Below are positions 18,171 to 26,815 of a stretch of 64,000 bases of DNA, one piece after another. The notes beneath the pieces were generated by a model. That model was not told where the DNA came from. It saw only the letters and a program-made list of their open reading frames with translations, and did not search any database. A program made the position numbers and the translations under genes. This DNA is from Paractinoplanes toevensis. Lineage in GTDB: Bacteria; Actinomycetota; Actinomycetes; Mycobacteriales; Micromonosporaceae. Numbering within the stretch: position 1 is the stretch's first letter; each line of letters opens with the position of its first letter. Location of the stretch: contig NZ_BOQN01000098.1 of the NCBI RefSeq assembly GCF_018332695.1, positions 1 through 64,000 of the forward strand. The letters run 5' to 3'.

Positions 18171-19393
18171 TGCTGCGTCCTCCAGGTGCCGTCGTCGTGC
18201 AGCCGGACGGCCGCGTGACCCATCAGCAGGGCGACGAGCGCCTGGTCGAGAGTCTCCCCGATGAACCATTCACCGCCCTGATCGAGGGCGAAGACGCGGC
18301 CCCGCTCGTCGATCGCGAGAACCGCCTCGTCGAAACCCTCGGTGCCCAGCGGGAACATCCTGGCGCCGACGATGATGCCGAGCTCGCACAGGGGGTCGGC
18401 CAGGTGTGTAACTCCGCCGATGTCGAACGACCGGATCCGCTGGGCGACGCCCGGGCCGCTCCGGCTGGTCAGGACGCCGTGGAACTCGACGAACGCGTCG
18501 TGGGCGGCCGGGAATCCCTCGAGCTCGAATTCGGCGCCCTTGTCGGCCACGATCCGGGCCACCTCGTCGGAGCCGATCCGGGCTCGCCGCTCCCGCGACT
18601 CCGGCCGCCAGCCCCGATGGGCGAGCTCCCAGGCCACCTCGGGAGGGAAACGGCCGGGCTCCGGGTCGGTGCCGGCGGTCTGCCGCCGGTCGACCCGGTG
18701 AGACTCGGGCCTAAGAGCAAGTTCGATGAGTACGGATTCGCAGGTGAAGCACGATCTGGCGGGCTCGCCGCCGAGCGGGTCGCCGCTCTCCCGGATGTGG
18801 AACGTCTCGAACAGTCCCTGCTGGAGGAGAACACGGGCGTCACCGAGGCCGAGCGGAGTGCCGCGGGCCTTGTCGGCCTCGTAGAGCACATCCGAGACGA
18901 CCAGCAGCTCGGCATGCCGCTCGGCGCCGCGAATCGTGTTCTCCGGCGGGATCGCGGCGAGCAGCTGCGCGACCAGCGGGTGATGGCGGATCTGCTGGTC
19001 GCCCTTGGCGCCGCGGGCCCGGAACAGCCGGTCGCCGAGCGTGATGTGCGCGGCGACCGCGGGGCTGACCCGGCGGTGCGCCTCGCGCTTCAGCTCGGCC
19101 GTGGGGTCGGCGGTCCGGTGCTGCCCGACGGCGGCGTCGCGCCGCTCGCGGTAGCGCTCGTCGAGCTCCGCGATGGACGCGGGCGGCCAGTGCGACAGCC
19201 GGCCGGTCTCTCGATCGATGACGGTGGTGACGTCCGCGCCCGGCTCGGTGCGGATCTCGGGCGGCAGTTGCATCCACACCGCGTAACCGAGCGCCAGCTC
19301 ATCGACGTGCGGCGTGCAGGTGTAACCGCGCCGGATCGACTGCTTGTGCGCCCAGCCCTCGGCGATGAATTCCGCCTCTTCCAGCGAGATCAT
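18167..19393 (-). CDS. YwqJ-type deaminase fused to SUKH-3 domain (copy B)
   Basis: The 408-residue paralogue of the next gene has the same order: N-terminal region with a TVIDRETGRLSHWP strand, deaminase centre with HAE (160-162) and CxxC (Cys215, Cys218 in SCFTC), then SUKH-3 with ARMFPLGTEGFDEAVLAIDE and RVFALDQGGEWFIGE. In copy A the CxxC is preceded by Pro, here by Ser. The gene is first in a two-gene minus-strand operon facing away from the CpnT-like toxin operon, across a promoter region with an inverted repeat. Confidence 0.75.
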   Translation of the reverse strand: MISLEEAEFIAEGWAHKQSIRRGYTCTPHVDELALGYAVWMQLPPEIRTEPGADVTTVIDRETGRLSHWPPASIAELDERYRERRDAAVGQHRTADPTAELKREAHRRVSPAVAAHITLGDRLFRARGAKGDQQIRHHPLVAQLLAAIPPENTIRGAERHAELLVVSDVLYEADKARGTPLGLGDARVLLQQGLFETFHIRESGDPLGGEPARSCFTCESVLIELALRPESHRVDRRQTAGTDPEPGRFPPEVAWELAHRGWRPESRERRARIGSDEVARIVADKGAEFELEGFPAAHDAFVEFHGVLTSRSGPGVAQRIRSFDIGGVTHLADPLCELGIIVGARMFPLGTEGFDEAVLAIDERGRVFALDQGGEWFIGETLDQALVALLMGHAAVRLHDDGTWRTQQ

Positions 19394-19428
19394 CGAGGTG
19401 CCCCCATGGGGATGAGCTTAGAACGATC

Positions 19429-19455
19429 GGACAACGTCGATTCTCGGCGTTGTCC
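19429..19455. promoter_or_regulatory. inverted repeat in divergent toxin-island promoter
   Basis: GGACAACG-N11-CGTTGTCC is a perfect 8-bp-arm inverted repeat between the deaminase operon (start 19393) and the YbaB-like gene (start 19505). It could be an operator for both operons. No regulator gene lies next to it. Confidence 0.45.
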
Positions 19456-19504
19456 CGAGCTGATAGTTTTTCAGGCAAATCGCGAGTCCTCGGGGGAGAC
19501 GGCC

Positions 19505-19933
19505 GTGACACGACAGTCCGATCGCGACGCCAACCACGCACTGCGCGCCCGTTTCGACGACGTGGTCTCGCAGTACCAACGCCTGCGCTCCGGACTGGAC
19601 GATCTCCAGGAGCGGCTGGCCGCCCTGGCCGTCACGGCCGAATCGCCGGACGGCCTGGTCCGCGCGACGGTCGGCCCACGCGGCCAGCTCATCGACCTCA
19701 AGCTGGACCGCGAGATCTACCGTCGCGGCGACCAGGACGAGTTGGCCCGCACCATCCTGCGCACCGTCGAGCGGGCCGTCGCCAAGACGACCGACCAGGT
19801 GCAGGAGATGGTCGGCGAATACCTGCCGGCCGACTCCGGGGCGGCCCGATTCCTGCAGGACGGCGACTTCGGCACCCTGCTCGGCCGCCAGGACCGGATC
19901 ATGCGAGAGGTGGCCGGCGACGATGACCGGTGA
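19505..19933 (+). CDS. YbaB/EbfC-family-like protein
   Basis: The 142-residue protein has an N-terminal coiled coil (about 10-45) followed by a YbaB-like sandwich: VTAESPDGLVRATVGPRGQL and IDLKLDREIYRR, then a C-terminal helix. In actinobacteria YbaB-like proteins frequently precede WXG100 genes and CpnT-like toxins, where they may act as chaperones or export adaptors; that role is inferred. GTG 19505 is preceded by GGGGGAG six bases away. It overlaps the next gene by 11 bp. Confidence 0.8.
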   Translation: MTRQSDRDANHALRARFDDVVSQYQRLRSGLDDLQERLAALAVTAESPDGLVRATVGPRGQLIDLKLDREIYRRGDQDELARTILRTVERAVAKTTDQVQEMVGEYLPADSGAARFLQDGDFGTLLGRQDRIMREVAGDDDR

Positions 19934-20252
19934 GCAGCTCAACCTCGACCCGCAGCGCGCCACCGCCGGCGGCCGCGACCTTTCCCTGGCCGGCTCGCAG
20001 CTGGTCAGCCTGGACAACAGCACCGTCGCCGAGATCGCCGCGGCGAGCCAGGGCCAGCCGTGGGGCCGCGACGACATCGGTGCCGCCTTCCAGAAAAACT
20101 ACGGGCCGCTGCTCCAGCAGTTCACCGAGGCGTTCGGCCAGATCGCCGGCTACGTCGAGGCGCTCGGCGACGCCGCGATGAAGTCGGTCGAGGACAACGT
20201 GGCCGCCGACGACCGGGCGGGCGAGACGATCATCAAGTCCTACAAGGCCTGA
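19923..20252 (+). CDS. WXG100-superfamily-like (ESX/type VII associated) protein
   Basis: This is a small helical-hairpin protein of 109 residues. Two long helices flank a turn region QPWGRDDIGAAF that resembles the WXG turn, and length and position fit an EsxA/ESAT-6-like partner. It is translationally coupled to the YbaB-like gene and to the giant toxin 7 bp downstream. Its likely role is a secretion partner for that toxin through a type VII system encoded elsewhere. Confidence 0.75.
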   Translation: MTGEQLNLDPQRATAGGRDLSLAGSQLVSLDNSTVAEIAAASQGQPWGRDDIGAAFQKNYGPLLQQFTEAFGQIAGYVEALGDAAMKSVEDNVAADDRAGETIIKSYKA

Positions 20253-20259
20253 TGCTGCG

Positions 20260-23200
20260 ATGACCATCCTGCCGAGCCCGATTCCGCACCCGCTCGACTA
20301 CTCTCCGTGGGATCTTCCTGGCTGGGCGTACGACGCTCTCGAATGGGTGGTCGGCTTCGACTGGCCGGAGGGCAACGAGAAGGTCACCTGGGACATCGCC
20401 GACCAGTGGTACGACCTGGTCAGCGCGATGGCCGCGCCACGCGACGACGCCGCCGAGGCGGCCCAGCGGATCATCGACGCCTACGGCGGCTCGGGCACCA
20501 CGATCGAGGCGTTCATCGCCGCCTGGCAGAAAGTCGCCGACGGTGACGAGGCCCCGCTCAACGCGCTGATCGAGTTCGCCAACGAGATGGCCAAGATGGT
20601 CGAGGGCTGCGGCCGCGACATCGAGGGCGCCAAGCTCGAGGCGTGGATCGAGCTGGGCATCTTCGTCATCGAGCTGATCGGCATGGCGGTCACCGTCGCG
20701 CTGACCCTGGGCGCCGCCTCGCCGGCCGCCGGCGGCCTCATCGCCGCGACCCGGATGGCGATCCAGCAGATCTTCAAGAAGCTGATCGCGCAGCTCGCCA
20801 AGAAGGCCATCAAGCAGGGCCTGAAGGACATGGGTAAGCGCGTCGCCAAGGACATCCTCACCAAGAAGGGCCTCAAGCAGCTCGGCAAGAAGGCCCTCAA
20901 GGAAGGCCGGGAGGAGGCCCGCGAGGAGTTCCTCACCAACCTCGGCGTCCAGACCTACCAGAACATGACCGGCCGGGCCGACGGCATCAGCCTCTCCGAC
21001 CTCGCCTGGTCGACCGGCGCGGGCGCGGCCGGCGGCGCCGCGGCCCACGGCGCCAACATCGGCGCGGGCCACCGCAGCGGCATCTTCCGGGGCGCCGCGG
21101 CCGAGGTCCTCGGCGACCTGGGCGGCTCGGCCGCCACCGGCAATCTGTCGGACTTCGAGAGCCTTGCCAAATCCGCCACTTCCGGCGTCTCCGGTACGGC
21201 AGTCGGCAACACCCACCACGATTTCAAAGGCATGAGTGCCAGCCTGGTCGGCGCCGGCGACCTCACGCTGAGCGACTTGCCGTCGGCTCCGTCCGCCGTT
21301 TCAAATTCTTCCGGTACGGATGTCAGCACCGCGATCTCCGACCTGTCCTCCGGATCGACAGTGACCTCGACGAGCAGTTCGCCCACCTCGTCGCCGGCGG
21401 TCGCGACATCGGCCTCGGTATCCACACCGGCCTCGGTTTCGACGTCGGCCTCGGTTTCCACGCCAGCCTCGGTTTCCGCGCCTGCGTCGGCGTCGGCGTC
21501 GGCCTCGGTTTCGGCGCCGTCCTTGGCCGCCGACGGCTCCGGGACGAGCACGGCCTCGTCGGTGACGTCACCGTCCGTGAGTCATGCCCAGACCTCGGCC
21601 TCGGCGAGCGCGCCCGCGGCGGACTTCACCTCGTCGAACTCCGCCGGCAGCGCCACGCTCGCAGCGGCCGCCCCGGCGGTCGACGCCACCGCGCACACCA
21701 GCGTGTCGGCCTCCACCCCGGTCTCCACCTCCGCAAGCACGCAGACGAGCGGACCGGTGGCTTTCGCCCAGAATGCCGGTCCCGGCGTGGCCGCCGGCCC
21801 GGTCTCGACCGGCGCCTCGGTGACCACCGGCGGTTCACCGAGCTCCAATGTGTCACTGGCCGGCGGCAGCCCGAGCCCGTCCAGCCTCAGCACCTCGACG
21901 AGCAGCCCCGCCGTCACCGGCCCGGCGACGAGCGTCTCGGCGACCAGCAGCCCGTCACCGAGCGTCTCGACGACCAGCAGCCCGTCACCGACCGCGACCT
22001 CGCCGCAGAGCCTGGACACCGGCGGCACCCGCTCCGGCGGCTCGACCATCAGCTCGACAACCGGCGTGAGCACCTCGGGCCCGACAGTGTCCGCGCCGAG
22101 CGCGACCAGCCCAAACATCGCCGGCTCCAGCGCGCCCGGCCCGAACATCACCGGGTCGAGCGTGACCAGCCCGAGCATCACCGGACCGAGCGTGACCAGC
22201 CCGAGTGTCACGAGCCCGAGTGTTGCCGGGCCGAATGTGACCAGCCCGAGCGTCTCCAACCCGAGCGTTGCCGGGCCCAACGTCACGAGCCCGAGCGGCG
22301 CCGGACCGAACGTCGACGGCAGCCCCAGTCCGAGCGGGCCTGGCCCGAGCAGCCCGAACGCGAACGGCCCGAGCGGCAACGATCCGAGCCGGCCGCGCAA
22401 CGAGGCGCCGGTGGCCGCGGCGGGCACCACCACCGCGCCGGAGACAACGTCGCCCACCAGGCCGGCACCGGGCCCGGCGGATCCGGGCCGGCCGGGTCCG
22501 GTCACCCCGGACGCGGCCACCGGCCCGTCCACGTCGGCTCCCGCGCAGCCGGGCCGGCCGGACACGCCTTCGCCGGATCGGCCGCGATCGGACGGTGACC
22601 GCACCGACCCGGCAGTGTTCGTCGCCAGGTCGGGGCATGCCAATCCTCACCTGACGTCCAGGACGCCGGAGCAGGCGCGGTTCGAACAGGCCTATTTCGA
22701 CCAGCAGGCGCAGAACAAGCAGATCGTTCTGAGCAGGATCTCCACCAGCGCGCTGAGGCGTCACGAGAGGGCGATCGCCGCACTGGAGCGGGCGCAGGCC
22801 GATGCGAGGCGAGAGGCGCGCAAGGCCAAGTTCACCTTCCAGTTCCGGAAGGCGGACCGCTTCCGGGCTCTGGAGGCCGCCTACCAACAGCAGGAAACCG
22901 ATGCCGTACGGCGTCGCGACCAGGTCAAGGCCTACCTGGCCGGGCAGCAGTTCTCGCTCGTCGACACCACCAAGCCGTACTTCGACCCGGTGGACTTCGC
23001 CACCGCGAACACCGACCGCGGCTACCTCTCGGGCGCTCCGATCTGGAGCAACGACCATTCCGCCTTGACCGGCGGCCCCAACCCGCCCAACTCGCGCACC
23101 CTGCGGAACTACAACAGCCCGGGTGGTCTGCGCCGGCCGCTCGCCATGCACCAGGCCGACCTGGAACAGGTGGTGCCCCGCGATCAGAACGGCGCACCGG

Positions 23201-26178
23201 TGCGCACCCCGGATCCGCGCGGGCCGCTGCTGAAGCTCCTCAACGACGGCGGTTCCGTCGCGGACCCGACCCGCGGCTTCAACTGCCTCGACTGCGCGCT
23301 GTCGTTCTTCGAGACCTACTTCCACGGCCGGCCGACGGTCTCCGCGCCCCGCACCGTCGACAACTACCGGTACGGCGCCGACGTGCACGCGGGCGAGACG
23401 AGCGGCACCAACCGGGCCGAGGTGGCGACCGGCAGCGGCTTCACCTACGTCACGCCGTCCGACCCGACCAAGCCGCACGCCGACGTCAAGGCCGACATCG
23501 ACCGCGGTTTCGAGGCGTTGGCCCGCACCCTCCTGCAGGGCGGCCACGGTTCCACCGCGGTCATCGTCACCGAGTGGGAGAACGGCAGCGCCCACGCGTG
23601 GAACGCCGTCAACCACAACGGCGCGGTGCTCTTCCTCGACCCGCAGTCCGGCGAGTGCCGGGACGCGACGAACTTCACCGGCGGCCCCGGTCATCGCACG
23701 CTCTACGGCCACACCGGCGCGCCGAACGGCGCCAACGCCGTCGGGATCCACGCGCTCATGGTCGACGGCCAGGGCAACCCGATGGCGGTTCCGAACACTG
23801 CGCCGTCGCCGTACAGCGGACGGACCACACCGCCCCCGCCGCCGCTCGCCTACCAGCAACAGCAAGCGCTGCTCCAGCAGCAGGCGAACCAGCAGGCCAC
23901 ACCTCCGCAGCCGCCGGCCCCGCCGGCCCCGCCGGTGAACCTGCAGCCGCCGGCCCCGCCGGTCGTCACACCGTCGCCGGCCCCGCCGGTGAATCCGCAG
24001 CCACCAGCCCCGCCGGTGAACCCGCCGCCGCCGGATCCGCCGGTGGACAGCCGACAGCCGGAGACGCCCACGACCCGGCAGCCGACGGTTGACACCCAGG
24101 CGGAGGCCACGGTTCGGCCGCACGCTACGGAGATCGATCCGCCGGTGTCGCGGGACGGCTTCCCCACCCGTACGGACGAATCGGCGAGCCCGACCACGAC
24201 GCAGCCGACGCCGAAGCGCCCGGATTTCGACCTGTTGTCGGTGTTGGATCCCGACTCGACGAGCGGTTCGGCGAACCGTGATCCGCTGTCGGCGCTGGAT
24301 CCGGCGCCGCGGGACACGGCGGCCGACTCCCGGATCGAGCTGACCACCGAGCCGACGCCGGACGCGGATGCGCGGCAGGCGGCGGAGCATCAGGCGAAGG
24401 CCGACTATCACTTCGCGACCGACCGTGCCCGGCGGGAGTTCGACGAGTCCCACCGGCAGCAGTTGGCCGAGGATCTGCGCATCCAGGCCGCGACCGTGAA
24501 CGATCAGGCGCGCAACCTGAACAAGCGGGTCCGGGACGCCGACCAGCGCGGTGACTACGCCGAGGCCGACCGGCACGCGGCGGACCGCGACCGGATGGCG
24601 GAGGAGGGGCGGGACCTCGAGGACCGGGCGTCCGGCGTCGAGCGCGGCGGCGAGATCGGCGACGTCGAGCTGACCGGAAACGACTGGGAGCAGGTCAACG
24701 AGAATCACGGCGGGAGCGACCTGGCGCCCGGCCCGGTGGAGACCGGCGACCGCTCCGCGCTGACCGGCGACATCGGACCGCGCTCGATCGACACGACTCG
24801 CCGCTACAACCAGCGCGGCGGACTGCGGCCGCCGCTGCGGATCCATCAGACCGACCTGGAACGCGCCATGCCGCGCGACACCGACGGCAACCCGATCCGG
24901 CACGCCGACCCGCGCACCGGCGAATGGTTCGACCTGGTCAACGACGGCGGCCCGGAGGCCGACCCGACCCGCTCGATCAACTGCGGCGACACGGTACTTT
25001 CGCTGTACGACAGCTACATGCACGGCCGCCCCCGGGTGTCCGCGCCACGCACATTCGACGGTTACCACAACGGCGACCCGAGCCGCCCGATGGACGCCGA
25101 GCGAGGCGTAACGGCCCGCATCGAGAACACGACCGGCGCCCGCTTCGAGGGCTTGACCGACGTGAGCTCGCTGGACCCGCAGGACCAGCGAGCAGAGGTA
25201 CGGCTGGCCGAGAGCCGACTGCACAACCACCTGCTGGGCCTGGGCCACGGTTCGTTCGCCTTCGTCACCACGCAGGACCAGGCCGGCCGAACCCACGCGA
25301 TAGCCGCGATAAACCAGAACGGCACGATCCTCTACCTGGACGCCCAAAACCGAACCATCAGCGCGACGTCCCCGCTACGCACGAACACCGGCCAGGGTTA
25401 CCCGTCCGACGTCGTCCGTATGGACGCCCTGGTCGTCGACGGCCAGGCCCGGCCGCGTCCGCTGACGACCAGCGAGGGCCCGTTCGTCACCGCGGAGCCG
25501 GCCGGCGGCCCGAACCCCGACGTTTACGACGGCGCGCAGCGCGCGGACATGCACCGGCACGGTGAGCAACTGGGCCTGGCTCCCGAGCAGATCGACGATT
25601 TCATCACCGCCGGCTCGATCGAGAAGGACCCCAACCCGCCGAAGCGCCCGGACGGAAAGGCGGCGCTCACCCCTGACGAAGTGAAACAACAGATGGACAA
25701 CTGGACGGGTGATGTAGAGCCGCGGGGCTATCCACATCATTTCCAAAGTCGTGATCAATTTCTGGAGTTTGTCGACCGGCTCCACGGACTGACCGAAGCG
25801 TTCGGTATTCCGAACGGCCGGGTGGTGGTCCAGGGGTCGTCGCTCCGGACTCCGAATGCCGGGGATGTCGATTTCGCGGTAATCGTCTCGGATGAAGATT
25901 TCGATGCGTACGCCGCACGGTGTGGGCGCGGCATCGAGGCGCGCGCGAATCCGAGGGCAGTGGACGGGCTGCTTTCCGCATTGGCCGGCAACGTCAGCAG
26001 TGGCTTCGTGTCGAAGTACTATGCCGACCGCCCGGACCCGACAGCGCCGACGTTCTCGCAGCAGGTCATCTCACTCGCCCGGGAGTTCTCGGTCCCGGCC
26101 ATCGATTTTTCGGTGATGAAAGAATCCAGCGTGATGATGATGTATCCGTGGATGGACGTGACGGTGGGGCGGGCGTGA
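20260..26178 (+). CDS. CpnT-like giant polymorphic toxin: WXG-like N-terminus, two Tox-PL domains, NTase-like tip
   Basis: The protein has 1972 residues. About 1-290 is a CpnT-like secretion domain (GFDWPEGNEKVTWDIADQWY) with a hydrophobic stretch and Lys-rich helices. About 340-790 is a Ser/Thr/Pro/Ala linker with SPSV/GPNV repeats. A first papain-like Tox-PL domain has Cys1009, His1112 and Asp1127; after a Pro/Gln linker and a coiled coil, a second has Cys1575, His1679 and Asp1694. The last 115 residues look like a polymerase-beta-type nucleotidyltransferase: GSS (1859-1861), DVD (Asp1869, Asp1871) and Asp1949 in AIDFSV. G+C drops sharply near the end, as if the tip were recently exchanged. 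Tox-PL relatives often act as deamidases or peptidases; targets are unknown. Confidence 0.85.
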   Translation: MTILPSPIPHPLDYSPWDLPGWAYDALEWVVGFDWPEGNEKVTWDIADQWYDLVSAMAAPRDDAAEAAQRIIDAYGGSGTTIEAFIAAWQKVADGDEAPLNALIEFANEMAKMVEGCGRDIEGAKLEAWIELGIFVIELIGMAVTVALTLGAASPAAGGLIAATRMAIQQIFKKLIAQLAKKAIKQGLKDMGKRVAKDILTKKGLKQLGKKALKEGREEAREEFLTNLGVQTYQNMTGRADGISLSDLAWSTGAGAAGGAAAHGANIGAGHRSGIFRGAAAEVLGDLGGSAATGNLSDFESLAKSATSGVSGTAVGNTHHDFKGMSASLVGAGDLTLSDLPSAPSAVSNSSGTDVSTAISDLSSGSTVTSTSSSPTSSPAVATSASVSTPASVSTSASVSTPASVSAPASASASASVSAPSLAADGSGTSTASSVTSPSVSHAQTSASASAPAADFTSSNSAGSATLAAAAPAVDATAHTSVSASTPVSTSASTQTSGPVAFAQNAGPGVAAGPVSTGASVTTGGSPSSNVSLAGGSPSPSSLSTSTSSPAVTGPATSVSATSSPSPSVSTTSSPSPTATSPQSLDTGGTRSGGSTISSTTGVSTSGPTVSAPSATSPNIAGSSAPGPNITGSSVTSPSITGPSVTSPSVTSPSVAGPNVTSPSVSNPSVAGPNVTSPSGAGPNVDGSPSPSGPGPSSPNANGPSGNDPSRPRNEAPVAAAGTTTAPETTSPTRPAPGPADPGRPGPVTPDAATGPSTSAPAQPGRPDTPSPDRPRSDGDRTDPAVFVARSGHANPHLTSRTPEQARFEQAYFDQQAQNKQIVLSRISTSALRRHERAIAALERAQADARREARKAKFTFQFRKADRFRALEAAYQQQETDAVRRRDQVKAYLAGQQFSLVDTTKPYFDPVDFATANTDRGYLSGAPIWSNDHSALTGGPNPPNSRTLRNYNSPGGLRRPLAMHQADLEQVVPRDQNGAPVRTPDPRGPLLKLLNDGGSVADPTRGFNCLDCALSFFETYFHGRPTVSAPRTVDNYRYGADVHAGETSGTNRAEVATGSGFTYVTPSDPTKPHADVKADIDRGFEALARTLLQGGHGSTAVIVTEWENGSAHAWNAVNHNGAVLFLDPQSGECRDATNFTGGPGHRTLYGHTGAPNGANAVGIHALMVDGQGNPMAVPNTAPSPYSGRTTPPPPPLAYQQQQALLQQQANQQATPPQPPAPPAPPVNLQPPAPPVVTPSPAPPVNPQPPAPPVNPPPPDPPVDSRQPETPTTRQPTVDTQAEATVRPHATEIDPPVSRDGFPTRTDESASPTTTQPTPKRPDFDLLSVLDPDSTSGSANRDPLSALDPAPRDTAADSRIELTTEPTPDADARQAAEHQAKADYHFATDRARREFDESHRQQLAEDLRIQAATVNDQARNLNKRVRDADQRGDYAEADRHAADRDRMAEEGRDLEDRASGVERGGEIGDVELTGNDWEQVNENHGGSDLAPGPVETGDRSALTGDIGPRSIDTTRRYNQRGGLRPPLRIHQTDLERAMPRDTDGNPIRHADPRTGEWFDLVNDGGPEADPTRSINCGDTVLSLYDSYMHGRPRVSAPRTFDGYHNGDPSRPMDAERGVTARIENTTGARFEGLTDVSSLDPQDQRAEVRLAESRLHNHLLGLGHGSFAFVTTQDQAGRTHAIAAINQNGTILYLDAQNRTISATSPLRTNTGQGYPSDVVRMDALVVDGQARPRPLTTSEGPFVTAEPAGGPNPDVYDGAQRADMHRHGEQLGLAPEQIDDFITAGSIEKDPNPPKRPDGKAALTPDEVKQQMDNWTGDVEPRGYPHHFQSRDQFLEFVDRLHGLTEAFGIPNGRVVVQGSSLRTPNAGDVDFAVIVSDEDFDAYAARCGRGIEARANPRAVDGLLSALAGNVSSGFVSKYYADRPDPTAPTFSQQVISLAREFSVPAIDFSVMKESSVMMMYPWMDVTVGRA
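21340..22330 (+). repeat. low-complexity Ser/Thr/Pro linker repeats in the CpnT-like toxin
   Basis: This in-frame stretch consists of degenerate short units. At 21380-21520 they encode SVSTPA-type steps; at 22080-22320 a roughly 15-base unit (near CCGAGCGTGACCAGC) encodes SPSVT/GPNVT steps. It separates the secretion domain from the toxin domains and is probably an extended flexible linker. Confidence 0.75.
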
Positions 26179-26804
26179 GCGGCTTGCAGAGCAAACTGTT
26201 TCTGGGGTGGGATCCGACTTCGCCGGTCGAGGCAACGGCGGACCAGGTCCAGGGCGCGGAGAGGTATTCGCGAAGGCTTCTCGGCCCGTCCGGCGCTCTT
26301 GTGCGACTCGAGCTGTACGGCCGTGACGGGCTGCACGAGGTCTACTACTACAGCGGCGAGAGCGAATCGATCATCGCGGACCATGTCCGTGACTATCCCG
26401 GAAGCACCTTCGCCATCGTTCGCACCGAGGCCGCCCCGGGCGGCTTCCGTTGGGAGTTCACCACCCGCTATGCCGCCGACGGCAGCCTGCGCCTGTTCAT
26501 GATTCATCTGTTCGATCCGGCTGATCTGGAGATCATGAATCTGGACTACGTCCGTACCGGTGACCTCCGCGCCATCACCAAGTTTTGGTACGAGTCGGTG
26601 GATTCGATCGGCCTGGTCTTCGAGTACCAGCCGGACGGCAAGAACGTCGACGTCACCAACCTTGAGGAAGGCGAGAGCGTGCCCTTCGGAGCAGTGCTCC
26701 GAGCGCTGCCCGACCCGGACTTCTACGCCGACGGCTTCGCGCTTCCGCCGCAGCTCGCGGGCACCTCGATCCCGTCGGTGCGCGACCATTTCGAACCCGA
26801 GTAG
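26175..26804 (+). CDS. probable immunity protein, copy 1
   Basis: The 209-residue soluble protein has no recognised family. Its GTG overlaps the toxin's TGA (GTGA), so it is translationally coupled to the toxin tip; that position is classic for immunity genes. It ends with PDPDFYADGFALPPQLAGT, nearly identical to the end of the next gene, and shares the patterns GFRWEFTTRYAADG and PDGKNVDVTNLEEGE with it. It most likely neutralises the C-terminal NTase-like domain; this is inferred from position. Confidence 0.7.
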   Translation: MSGLQSKLFLGWDPTSPVEATADQVQGAERYSRRLLGPSGALVRLELYGRDGLHEVYYYSGESESIIADHVRDYPGSTFAIVRTEAAPGGFRWEFTTRYAADGSLRLFMIHLFDPADLEIMNLDYVRTGDLRAITKFWYESVDSIGLVFEYQPDGKNVDVTNLEEGESVPFGAVLRALPDPDFYADGFALPPQLAGTSIPSVRDHFEPE

Positions 26805-26815
26805 GAAACGGGTCA

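Noticed and set aside
22080..22320. Short regular repeats considered as a CRISPR-like array
   Set aside because: Units are 15 bases, degenerate, without unique spacers and in frame with the toxin linker.
21985..25347. Minus-strand open frame of about 1120 codons opposite the giant toxin
   Set aside because: No domain or plausible start, and composition follows from the repeats and GC bias of the real gene.
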